In this document: piece by piece, positions 33,523 through 45,115 of the stretch
Layout of the letters: the number at the start of each line of letters is the position of its first letter
Numbering within the stretch: position 1 is the stretch's first letter
Assembly (NCBI RefSeq): GCF_947623445.1
Contig: NC_135242.1
Location: 21,328,001 to 21,392,000, forward strand
From: Clavelina lepadiformis
Lineage: Eukaryota; Chordata; Ascidiacea; Aplousobranchia; Clavelinidae
DNA length: 64,000 nt
Direction of reading: 5' to 3'
Position numbers and translations under genes: made by a program
The notes under the pieces: generated by a model
Told to the model about the DNA's origin: nothing
What the model saw: the letters and a program-made list of their open reading frames with translations, nothing else
The model's database searches: none

Positions 33523-36500
33523 TCTTCAAGCAAGCAATAGCAGCACCAGAGTTATATGGTAATATATAGAACTTTGTGCTTAGCAGCAATGCAACATTCT
33601 GCAAAGTTTAAAATTCTAAAGTAGATTGTTGCTGCAAAGGGACTTTAGTTTTGTAGTAATACACTATTTCAAAAAAATGGTTTTGAAATGTTTAGACTGG
33701 AAAAGCGTGCAAACTATGTAAACAATTACATAGCCTACATGTTCACAGACTGTTTTCAGATAACAGTTGCATGGGTTTGGTGGCCATGCTAACCTGTGAT
33801 GTTACAGCACATGCAATTGCACTTACCATCTTAAAACATGTTTTAAACCTCAGCGCTGTAAGTCCATGAAACTTTGCCTACTTTTTCTAGTTCCTAAATT
33901 GTTTTTAAGCATTTTCTTTTTCTGACATGGAGCAAGCCTCAAAGGTGTAAAATGTACATAAAAAATAATGTGATAATGATGGTTTTAATGGTAACAACAG
34001 CCGGTATTGCATGGTCACTAATCTCATGCTACTGTGCTAAAGTGAAAGCAATTTTTGGGGGCGGACTGTCGGATATCATATGCCGACTCCCCTACCTCAG
34101 TAGTCTACATAAGCTCCTAAGTAGGGCAGGCTCTAAGAAAGTAGGGCGGTTTTCAATGAGAAAGCATGCATGCAAAAACCCAAATATTGGCATGCATTGA
34201 AGCCTCAATTCTTGGTTTATTTATGGTGGTATGGTATGTTGATAACATAATGGTGGCTAAATTGTGTTAACCCAGTGTTGGCACTCTGAAAGTTAACTTT
34301 ATTTTTGTTTCTTCTACTTTAGCTTTCGCAAACATTAACTTGCTTGTTCTGGTGTACTAAGAAATCATTTCTTAGTAGCCTAGCGAGAAGTTACCAGATA
34401 AGTTAGTGATTTTTGAAATTGGCCTGTCTGCCTGTAACTGTATGAATACTAGGTTATCATTATCAGATTGTGTGCAACTAGATGATGGTACGGTAACAAC
34501 TGATTCTTCAATTTTTGCATCTTGGGCTACTCTTCAGTGCTTTTTATTCCTTACTATAGGCCCTACAGCTCTAGCCTTTCTCTGCAGGTTACGATACACA
34601 GGCTACTAACATAATGAAAATTCAAAAGCTATTCTTCCTTTCGTTTACATAGCCTACTGTTACCAACCACATCCAAATGCAAACAAAATCGCTTATAGCC
34701 GAAGCTTTCAAAATAAAGTTTACCCACAGACTCCGCTTTTCTCTGCACCCTGTCCTTGTTGTTTACCTTGTGACGCAATAACGGTTCTTTGACTACGAAC
34801 TGCGCTCCCTTTCAGTCGTTATATCATCGAAATCTCATAAATAAATATTTCAGCAAAATGTTTTTGGCGAAGTTTGCACTGTGCATTTACGTAATGTTTT
34901 TCAACGATTGATGGCAAGAGGCACCTTCGCCCCACAAATGTTTGACATTGGAAAGGATTTTTGAAAGGCTTTGTTAAATATTTCGTGTTTTCACACTTAA
35001 GCTAATATACTTAATAGTAAACCTTTAAAAGATACTTAAAATCTGTCTCCTTTATTTAGGCACTTCCATATCAGGATCGAGTATTGAGAAACGTTTGCAA
35101 ACATATTTTCTAGCTACACCTCTGAGTGTGTTTCTGTGTTACCACTTGGCATGTTGATCTGCAATAGTATTTACTCTTTGTGATTTGTAATTGGACATTT
35201 ATTGTTTTAACATCATTAACGAACGTACGCTACCTGTCAAAGGGTCGCATAGAAATTTCTTTTCTAAAATGGGGTCGCAAAACCAAAAAGTTTGAGAAGC
35301 CCTGGTATAGGCTATACATAGCGGTCGTATATAGACTAACATTTTCTTAGCCGTCATCATCTAATTCTAATTGGACTGAGAGGCGATCAGCCGCAAAACC
35401 ATGTACAACTGGGCGTAAATGATTTATGTCAAACAAGTGACACGGTACAAATTAGGTAGTTTAGTGAGCTATCAGGAAATATTGCGTAATATTTAATAAA
35501 GACTTGTAGTTTTGATAGTCAGACTAATACAGTAATTATTACGTTTTCGTTTTATTTATCCCAATTAGATTTACTCCTTTTTCACTGTCGTCAAATGTTT
35601 TGTTGTGTTAATTTCATTTCAAGTTTATCACAAACGGACAAATATCACAAACGAGTTTTTCACGTCGCAAATACGCAGTTTCTTATGAGCCTTCCTGTTT
35701 AAACCTCTATAATTGCAACTACGTGATACTGTATTTCAAATTCAGTTTAACAGTCCTAAACTAGCCTACACTGTTTTATTTTTATATAAGCTGCAATTTG
35801 TCATCCTGCGGTGGTCACATTACCATAATCACATCCTTATCAGCATTGAAACAGCAACCGCAATCTCATGTTGTTGAAAAACTGTGGGTTTTATTTGCAA
35901 ACATTTTACACTATGATAACACGTAAGTTTTATGCCCGGTAAAGCTGCATAATCAAAGGCGGTTTATTGCGTGACAGAGGCCCGCATTGAAGAAAAGGCG
36001 TTGCCAACTACGCAATGAAAGTGTTATGACTGTCATCAATGCGTTTGAACGTTTGCGTTTATTCCCTGTTCAACCTTTTAACGAGCAGCATTTAAACTTA
36101 TTTTTGTCCCTTGGCAATAAACTTTAACGATCATTGTTTTCCAAACCCATTTACAAGCTTAAGCAGACAAACCTTGACTTGTTGGGTTATCTATATTAAT
36201 CATAACATTAGAGCGTCCTGACGGATTTAATATTATAAAGTATTACTAACAACGTTTACCTTAGGCCTTTAGCTGCTATTTTCTGCAATGTAATTACGAT
36301 TCGACCTTCTGTAGATAGGATAATAATCTCTCGATATAATTGTGGTATAATTCTATAAACTTTATTTAGCACTTAGAATTACAAAACTAATACAGATTTT
36401 TAAAGTTATCAAAAAACATAAAAGTTAACTATAGCAGGCAAAAGTAAATCTCCTGTGTATAGTGGTATAACTTATAGGTACCCACGTTAATATCCTTGCT

Positions 36501-37309
36501 TCGTTGTGGTTATGTTAACGTGCTTCCAATAAATTCGAAGAAAAATCGGTGTTGGTTATATTAACCCGCAAGTCAAATTTGAACGTCGTTGAAAAACTCG
36601 TGAAATTTTTATATAGGTAAGACAAAAACTATATTTAGGAATAAAATAGGAAAAAATTAAAAGGGCTGTTGAAATGCCGAAGTAACTTACTGCGTCATTA
36701 TACAATTTTATATGTAACCCGTGCAGCTGTACAATCCCGATAGAACATTTTTTTAACCATAAACCACTTTGTATCCAAGCGACTTCAAAATGTTTCTGCT
36801 TTTAAATTGCCATTCTGTTGAAGCTCCTTTGTTTACCAGTAAACGTTATGCCTATTCTACTGTGGTGCACTTAATTTAATGGCCTGCGCACTTCGTTGCT
36901 TTATAAGTCCACGTGCAAAGTTTGCCGTTTTATTTTAAGCTAAGAGCTTTGTCATGAGGGTTTTCTGTTCGTCCGCTTTTTATGTTTTGACTTTTTTTCA
37001 TTTTGTGAGATTTTTGATTCGCGTTGATTTTGTTCTAAAACAAAATTTAATCAACTTGTATTTCTTCTTTTCCGATTTGTCTAAATTTAAAATCTTTTGA
37101 TAAATGAAATATTCGAAAAGTAAAATGAATGGATGTTAATTGGATTTAAGGATATCATATCTCCAGTAAAGAAACGCGCGTCCCACTCAGTATTGCTTAA
37201 AAACCTGAATGTTACTGTCGTCGTTTTTTTGGCATGTAAAGAGGGAAAATTTTTCAAATTAGTTTTTGCAAATTTTAAACTGTGTTGCACTGTTCTCTCT
37301 GGATCCAAA
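33523..37309. other. INTU upstream region and claudin upstream region
   Basis: No gene is recognised. It must contain the divergent promoters of INTU (minus) and the first complete claudin (plus). A transposon end lies at 35236-35304. Otherwise the sequence is AT-rich without structure I can name. Confidence 0.5.
35236..35304. mobile_element. hAT-like transposon end
   Basis: Read on the minus strand it begins CAGGGCTTCTCAAACTTTTT, continues into GGTTTTGCGACCCC, and has a second GCGACCCTTTGACA block. This is the look of hAT/Charlie-type termini. The opposite end and target duplication were not found, so it is probably a fragment. Confidence 0.5.
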
Positions 37310-38730
37310 ATGTATTGTCAAATATCGGCGTTCGTGCTGGGGCTTATGGCGACAGCGGCTTGTGTTACGGCCACATTTTGGAACCAATGGGCGGTCAGTG
37401 GCCCCGAGTCTGGCGGCATAGCCGGCCCGATATGGCTGTGGCGAAGTTTGTGGGGTGAATGCATGCAGTATCAGGGTGGGCAGTATTACTGTGAAGAGCA
37501 GGCCTCCATGCTGGAGGACGATGGTAGGCCTACACAAAAAATATAGAGAGATGGATTGTTGGATGGAGTTTAAAATTTTTTATTTCTTTACAGCGTATAT
37601 CACATATCGAAATATTTTTTTTGTTTGCTACACATGTTGTATATCTTCAATAACTGTTTTTTAAATATTTCATTGACTTCAAACAAACATTTTTATTAGT
37701 TATTGTTTTACTTCATAATATAAAAGTAAATTTTTATTAAATTTATTAGTATCAGTTTTAAAGTAACTTGTATTAAAAAAAGCTCTGGTATAACCAAAGT
37801 TATGATATCAGTCTTTTTCAAAACAAAAACAATCAATTATTGTTTCGCAGCATATCTCATCATAATACGAGCCCTGATGTGCATTTCCATTATTTTCTCA
37901 ACCGGCGCCTGTTTTCTCACCCTGGTCGGTCTGCAGTGTTCGCGTCTGCTCGACGATGCCCCCAACAAGAAAAGAAAATTGATGTTTGTCAGTTGCTGTC
38001 TGCATGCTTGCGCAGGTGGGCCACTCCCATATTTAATAACGCAGTGTCTTGTAAATGGCGCGGCTGCATCGCTTGGGAATAGAAATCATTAACTAGTAAT
38101 ATACCAACACTTTACTGGAAAACGACGCTTTCATTGCATTACGACCTTTTTAGCAACTATAAACTGCATAACCTTTGTTTTACAGCAGTAATTTATATCA
38201 ATACCGTAAAATTCAACAGGCGCTATAGCCTTTTGGAAGTTTAACCATTGCTTATCGCTGGCCTATTTATTGCTAAATAATGCATTTGTGTAAAGGTTTC
38301 TGAAAGGTTGCCATCAGGTATTGTTGAATAGATCACTTTTATGCTGTTAAAATATTTCATGATAGAAAAAGCGCCACGATTGTCGGAAAATATTTTGCAC
38401 ATTTCAACCACCTTTTGCGAGTTGAATAATGACTAGGTTTGCTTTCCTGTTTCAGGTGTTTTCACTCTGGGCTCAATGGCATGGTACACTGGCCTCGTGG
38501 TGCGGGAATATTTCTCGTGGGAGAACCAGGATAACATATTCCGCTACGAGATAGGGGCGGCTGTTTACCTAGGCTACGTCAGCTCGTTTTTCTCCATTTT
38601 CGCCGCCATTGCTTGCGGCTGCATGCCCGGTCCAAGAGACGAAACCAAAGATTACGCGCCGCGTTATACACCCAGCTATAAGCCGTCGGCCAACGGATAC
38701 GTGACGAAAGACAAAATGGAGTATGTGTAG
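37310..38730 (+). CDS. Claudin, three exons
   Basis: Exons 37310-37523, 37851-38015 and 38456-38730 encode 217 residues. Both introns are phase 1 (GTAGGC/CAG, GTGGGC/CAG). Four membrane segments are visible: QISAFVLGLMATAACVTA, LMCISIIFSTGACFLTLVGL, the start of exon 3 (GVFTLGSMAWYTGLVV), and AAVYLGYVSSFFSIFAAIAC. The first extracellular loop has WNQWAV, SLWGEC and a second Cys after 9 residues (GGQYYC), the claudin disulfide pattern. The tail ends KDKMEYV, a YV PDZ-binding C-terminus typical of claudins that bind ZO scaffolds at tight junctions. Length is normal for the family. It is paralogous to the gene at 41080 and, through exon 1, to the orphan exons at 24093 and 26882. The ATG has context AAAATGT; an upstream in-frame ATG at 37133 would add an unlikely extension. 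Confidence 0.92.
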
Positions 38731-41079
38731 ATTGTTTGCGCGTTATTTCACGAAATCTTATGCTTTTTCGTAATTTTTCTTGTTTTTGTGTACTGCATAC
38801 ACGTTTGTGACAGATTCCATTTTATAGTTTGTTGTACCACATCGTCAAACTGTCAATGATTATGACGTCATAACGTGTTGTTTTTGGTCTTTGTGTGTGT
38901 CCGGTCGGTGACTTGTTTTTCCAAATTAACGCTGTTTCATCGGGATTTTAATTGTCTTATTTCGGAAGTGTATGGAAGCGATTAGCGTCAACATAATCGC
39001 TAGATTAAAACCGCGACAAAGGTTGAAAGTCGGTGATACTTTTCAATATAGGTGAAGCTATCAGTAGTAATTTATTTATTGTGTGATGACTCATGTTAAC
39101 TTGTACTTAACTCCACCATCGATGCCTATTAACCGATCTGACAGTATTTTGCGTTGCCTTACTCTGGTCATACAATGATGCGGTGCTTTTGCGGCTTTCT
39201 TGGATTTCATTTCCTCGAAAAACGAATTTGCTTTGAAGTCTTGTTTCCTGTTTTCCAAAATATCGGGCAAGTCCCAAGTTCACGATGAAACCAAAAAGTT
39301 ATCGAAATGCTAAACAAGTCTATAAAAGCTATCTTTAAACTTGTTTACTTACATTGCGCTGCGCACATAAATGGTGTTAAATGGCTTTGAAATCCACAAA
39401 CATGGACTCCGTGTTTTCTGTTTTTTAGTGAATACAATTTGCTTTTTATGGTAACTGTCTTGGTTATCTATTTCTTATTTTAGTTCTGAGTTATGCAACA
39501 CGTGACAAACTGTAGCACAAACGTCGTTGTTATGGAAACGATTTGGTTTTACGGCAGCTTTAGAACTTTTTTCTATTTTTAAGTTTTATTTCTTCACAAA
39601 CCGTAAAATAGATCGTTCCTTTTCGAAATTGTTTTTCAGTGTCAGCCTTATAAGAACGACCACCAAGCAACAAATCTATAACTTTCCAATAACTTGCATG
39701 ACTGCATGTAGGTGTCTTTCATTTTTAGGGTTAAATTAAGGAGCCAAAGGGTTTCTTTGCTCAAGTTGTGTATTTGAGTGATGCATAGTAAAGGGTTGCC
39801 TGCAAACTAACAGGTTATTGCAGAAGTTTCGCTGAGTTCTGCCAGTGACATCATAAAATAAACTGGAAAGATTTCAAAAATTACAGTAAACAAAATTTTC
39901 TACCAACGATCGATGTTTACTCAACAATCGCACAAAAACGTTTTAAATGACTTTGACGTAATATTTATCTTCAGTTCGTTCACCTGGTGGTAGCCGGTCG
40001 TAGGTACTTGCAGCTCATTGTTTTACCACGTGACTACAGCTATATATGTCAGCGAGAAGGAACAAACAGCAATTTAGACACGTGATTGGTTGTGTGACGT
40101 CACTCTCTTTGTCTTTGGTAATAATGCTATGTTACGTACGGAAATATATGTGCAACTAAATTTTTGTTGCAGCTGGAGCCACAAGTCTTGCAGTGAGGGA
40201 GTTTTTGTTCCATGCCAGGTTTTGTAATGTTTTTCCGAGCCATGTTTTGAATGGCATCAATCATAAGCTATCGTTACAAGTTCTTATTGACTAGGTCACG
40301 GTTGGCACATTACGGAAATATATATACACCAAAGGTATAAGTAACAAAATATTTATCCCAATTTGCTATTGTACATATCAAAATTTGTATTTGGCATGTA
40401 GTCCTCGAATCTTTCGTGTATCTTTCCATCAATATTATGACAATTTAAAGGTATCTTGTAAATTTTCGGAAAACAAAGTTTGCTCGAAAAGTTTTTCTGT
40501 TTGCTACATGATTTAACTTTTCCTAAAGAGGTAGGTGTCTGCCGAACGTGTGCGGAAAACACTGACGCCGGTGCTTACAGCTGAAAACACCACCAGCCGC
40601 CACACACGTAATGCCCAAGGCCACGTATTTCTGACTTTGGTTGTTCTGTACAATTTTTGTCATCGCGTGGCGGTTTGCATCGAAAACAAGTTTAATCCTT
40701 AGGTTTTTGTGCCGTCATAAACGAAAAACATTTTCCGCGAAACCGCTTTTTCATTAATTCCTTCCTATTGCTTTTTCAAACCTGAGTAATCAAAACAACC
40801 GATAAATGTAAAAAAATACACTCGATTTCGCATCAATAAATAGGCCTCTCTATGAGTCGCGCAGTGCAAAGTTTAAGTAAAGACTTGAAAGAAAGATCTG
40901 GATAAAGAAGTGGTGTTCTTCAATATAGCTTTACAGTTACCAGATGAGACGTTAAACTAGTATTTTTATAAATTGTGATGAATATTTTGCCGCAATTCTT
41001 TCTAAAAAATGAATTTTTTCAGAGCAAAAATATATATATTCATCCCACACTAAGCAAAGTCTGAGTCAAAAACATAAAA
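38731..41079. other. Space between the two claudin genes
   Basis: Contains the 3' UTR of the first claudin and the promoter of the second. A TATATATATT run at 41031-41040 lies about 40 bp before the second claudin ATG. It may be a TATA element or part of a short 5' leader. No other gene is seen. Confidence 0.5.
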
Positions 41080-42188
41080 ATGTATCAACAATTTGCCGCT
41101 CTCGGTATCGCTTTTCTAACAACTGCGTCCATCGCTACGACCACCTTCTGGAACCAGTGGTCAGTGAATGGTCCGACCAGTGATGGTCTTTTGGGGCCAA
41201 TCTGGGCATGGAGGAGTTTGTGGGGCGATTGCATTCAATACCAAGGAGGGCAGTACCAATGCCAAGGACAGAATTCCATGTTTTTAACGCCAGGTTCGTC
41301 ACTATGTTGTATTGCTGACGTAACAAAAGTTTTTCAAGTTTTTTAACAAACAGTAAAGATGTGCAAAAGGCTACTTAATTATGGTCGCATATTATAGCCT
41401 ATTAGCCTATACTTATATGACCATATATCTGCTAGGGAATTGACCTTTATCTTTTGCGTAAAAAAGGTTTCAAGATAGCAATAAGAGGTTTGATGATCAC
41501 CTCTATCTGTCTCTCAGTCTCCGGCTGCTTCCTAATATTACTCGGGATGCAATGTACAAGAATATTCGAGAATAATGCCGCCATGAAAAGAAAACTTATG
41601 TTCATCAGCGGCTTATTCTACGCCATTGCCGGTAAGTAATGTATCGTTTTTTCATTTGTCATTTAGTTTACAAAATAAACTTAGTAAAGGAGATAGCCTA
41701 CTCCTTTTATAGGTAATGAAGAAGTTGTGAAATTTTATCTGTAGCTTATAAAGTTCATATAGTTAATTAATTGATGACAAAATGTAAGCTAAACAAAAAA
41801 AATCCCGTTAAATCTCAATTAAAATCGTCTAATACCAATGTGTTATTTTGCAGGCATCTTCACGTTTATATCGGTATCGTGGTTCACGTGGAAGATTTAC
41901 AACGAATTCTTTTCATTTGAAAACCAGGCCGGAATGTTTAAATGGGAATTGGGCGCTGCAGTTTACCTTGGCTTCGTCAGCAGTGTTTTTTCCGCCCTGG
42001 CTTTTCTGGCTTGCGTTTGCATGCCTGGACCACGTGACGACGGTCCAACCACGCCGTACAAATACCAGCCCGGAAAATTTAACATAACGACATTTCCTTC
42101 ACAAATAAGTTACACTCATAAGTCAATGCTGGAGAAAAAGCCGTCGGAAACACCATCCGACACATACCGGAGAACACAGTACGTTTAA
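41080..42188 (+). CDS. Claudin, three exons (paralogue of the upstream gene)
   Basis: Exons 41080-41293, 41467-41631 and 41854-42188 encode 237 residues. Exon 1 (214 nt) and exon 2 (165 nt) have exactly the same lengths and phases as the gene at 37310, supporting tandem duplication. The first loop reads FWNQWSVNG, RSLWGDCIQYQGGQYQC. Later segments are LMITSICLSVSGCFLILLGM and AAVYLGFVSSVFSALAFLAC, followed by the shared VCMPGPRDD membrane-proximal motif. The cytoplasmic tail is longer than in the neighbour and ends RRTQYV, again a PDZ-binding YV. The acceptor of exon 2 (AAAAAAG|GT, 41466) has a weak pyrimidine tract, but it is fixed by phase and by alignment with the paralogue. The role is tight-junction barrier or pore formation. 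Confidence 0.92.
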
Positions 42189-42442
42189 AGACAGAGAAAT
42201 ACGTAAAAGGACACAATTTGCATTACTATGAGGCTGTGATGTGACCGGTAAAGTAACCTGGAGAGTTGTATTGGTGTGTATTTACTGTGCTAACCGTCCA
42301 ACTTTAAAAGCAAGCTATGTATAGTTCGATTTCACAACTTACATAAGTTTATTACACTAGTGTACCACAGTTTGTGTGAGGACCACGGCCTTACGTTATT
42401 TCTATTTATTTAAATCCTTGTTGTATTTTTTGTAATAACAAA

Positions 42443-42448
42443 AATAAA
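42443..42448 (+). terminator. Polyadenylation signal of the second claudin
   Basis: AATAAA about 255 bases after the stop codon at 42188, followed by a T-rich run (AACTTTTTGTACTTTTGTG), a normal arrangement for cleavage and polyadenylation. Confidence 0.6.
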
Positions 42449-45115
42449 AATAACTTTTTGTACTTTTGTGCGTTTTCCTTACATGCGGTTTATCTAATAT
42501 CGATCTCTTGTGAGCTTGTAAAAATTAAAAAGACACCCACAAGAGGTCTCTAACGAGCAAACAAAATCGGATTGGTTGATATTAGAAGTAAACATGATTT
42601 CATTTGACTCTGGGATGTTAGGAAAATCCGCTTACAGGCACTTCAGGCTATAAGCACTGTAGTCATGTGGCTTGAAAGGGATGAAAGCAACAAGGAAAAG
42701 GGTCTCGTGTCAAGACACCGCAAAACCTCTTAATCCACTCTCAATAATTCATTTTAAAGGCTGTTTTCGCTCGTTCGTGGATGTTAGTTGCAGTAAAACA
42801 TTGTCTCTACCACAGTTGGTGAACATCTGGCAAACAGTATCGACAGTATCTGGCAGTATCGACTGGTCAATCGATCATTGTTGGTGATTATTGCTAATTC
42901 TTATTTGATAGGTGAAGATGCAGTGTCTCAGCTGTTTAAATGCGTTTTACTGCAAGGGAAGACACAACTGACTATGTTCAACGATGTGTATTTTATGTGG
43001 CCGGGCAATAATGGCCTACTTTTCACATAAGTGTTATATGCGAGATTTCAGGAAACCGCGCCTGTAGTCGCTAATTTCCGGTTTTACGTCTACAATTATA
43101 TTCAACCTGCTTTCATTAAGAGTAATATGTGGGCAGCTCGCAGTATTCAACTGGCCATATTAAGGTCCGCATAAAGTTAGATGTTTGTGTGTACTTAACC
43201 CGTGCTGTACGGTCAGGTGGCGTACGTTGTTATCATATGTCAATGAACATTTCTCCAACATTTATAACGTCGTTATAGCTAAGCACGTGATATGAGATCA
43301 TTTTGTAGCTAAATTTATCAAATAATCAACTGATCTAGTCTTTAAAGGGCACTTCCAGTTGAATGGATTCAGAAAAAGAGTATCCAGTTCTTAGTAAAGG
43401 CAAGAAGCAGTAAACATTGCTAAATATATACGTATTGTTCCGCATGAGTTTAAGAAAAATAAGTAAAAGACAGCACCCATCGTGATTTATCTTTAACGCT
43501 TGACGTATCTCTGTTTATTGCGTAAACATTTAGACCACGAGCGCGCCGTCAACGCTCTGAAAAGGACGACTAGTATACAGCAAACATGCAGAGCAAATAT
43601 GCTTTTGACCGAAAAGAAACAAACGTATTACTTAGCCGAGTACACCAAGATGTTAATGTGAAAAAAAATTGGCAAATTCAATCATAAGAATCGTATCCTG
43701 TTGTACTACTATAGCTATGGTTGCGTGGAAATTTTGGGAAGCGATAGAAGAAGCCTAAAAATTTGTAAAGTAGAGGACAACATCAGGCAAAGTTCTATAA
43801 TAGACTTCATGATTTGTATTGAGAAAGATTAGAATATTAAATCATCTACGCAAAACTTCATTCTTGGTTGAAGGGGAAAGTTAGCATCCATAGTAGGCTA
43901 CTGAAGTTATATATTGTCCTAATTTTATTTGGCATTAATAAAGTGTTAAATCGTTTTGGATACAACCAATTTGGTCTGAAATTCGTCGCTATAGTGACGC
44001 AATGAGTCGTAAGCTGGTGATATTTAAAAGAACAAATGTTGACTTGCAAAAGCTGATTACAAATAGATTACTGGCGTGTTGAAATCATAACTTACATTTC
44101 TATAAACATTACTGTTCCATTCAATAGCTTTAGCTACTGACAGATGACAACAACACCAATTTATTAATTAAGAAAATTATCCCGTCATAATGTGGGAATA
44201 AAAAAATTTAACGACATAGGCGTTTAATAAATCACTAGAACTGTTGTAGATCAGCTTCCGCACACAGTAGATTTTCAGTAATAAAATAACCTTAACCTGA
44301 AGTTATGTTGTCGTTGCTATGCCATACAAGCCACAAAAGGGGATTTTGTGGAGTAAATACTTTGTCTCATGGGACATACTTAATCTTAATTGTTCTTTTC
44401 TCCTTTTTGTGTCAAAATTTGTGAACATGTCTACAAGGCATGTTAACAAATTGCTATTGTTGCCTGGTAGGCATGTGATAACTGATAACTATAGCGTAGT
44501 AAAGTAGTAACTTAGTTTGAAAGGCTTGGCGTTCAGTTTGGCTATTTTTATCTGGTTTTAGCCGACGTACGTCCGTCTATGGCGGGCTGATTGGCTTCGG
44601 TAGTAATGTATTGGTTTTACTGTTTTAAGTCAGTAAGTAAGCTAAGTATACGAGTGCAAAACCACAGGATGTCTCTGTATGCTAGACCCCAGCTACTCAA
44701 ATTTTGACGTCGTTTGGTTGTGCACTTGTATACTCGACCCAAACAAAATATTCAGTTAGCTGCCTCAATTGTTTTAGCCTATCACTTTTTACTTCTGTGA
44801 ATACTTTTACATACCGGTATCATGAAGTAGCTTAAACGTTCAGTGATAAGTTTAGGGCGCAGTAGCTTAGGCCTATCACTTTCCATCTACTCTATAAATT
44901 TGTTTACTCAAACTTTGAATTTGGTTTCAGTAGCAAATTGTGATATGTTTTACAGTATGGTTATTGATCACAACTCCTGGCCTGCTATTTAAGGATTGTT
45001 GTTTGGTGTTTTATGAACTTTATAACTATAAGTATCATTTGCCTATTTAGTTTTATCATATTTTTCAGTGAATTTGTTGTTAAAATTTTAGCTTATTATG
45101 TAAAAGTTCATTATA
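42449..45115. other. Intergenic interval claudin to prominin
   Basis: No gene is recognised. A MITE-B copy lies at 44645-44740. A polypyrimidine-AG (ATTTTTCAG ending at 45068) precedes the prominin start codon and may accept a 5' UTR exon or a spliced leader. Confidence 0.5.
44645..44740. mobile_element. MITE-B copy 3
   Basis: About 96 bp. AGTATACGAGTGCAAAACC opposes TGCACTTGTATACTCGACCC as an inverted repeat, and the core CTACTCAAATTTTGACGTCG and TTTGGTTGTGCACTTGTATA match the copies at 2947 and 3639. The left terminus lacks the GGGTCT seen in copy 1. Confidence 0.68.
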
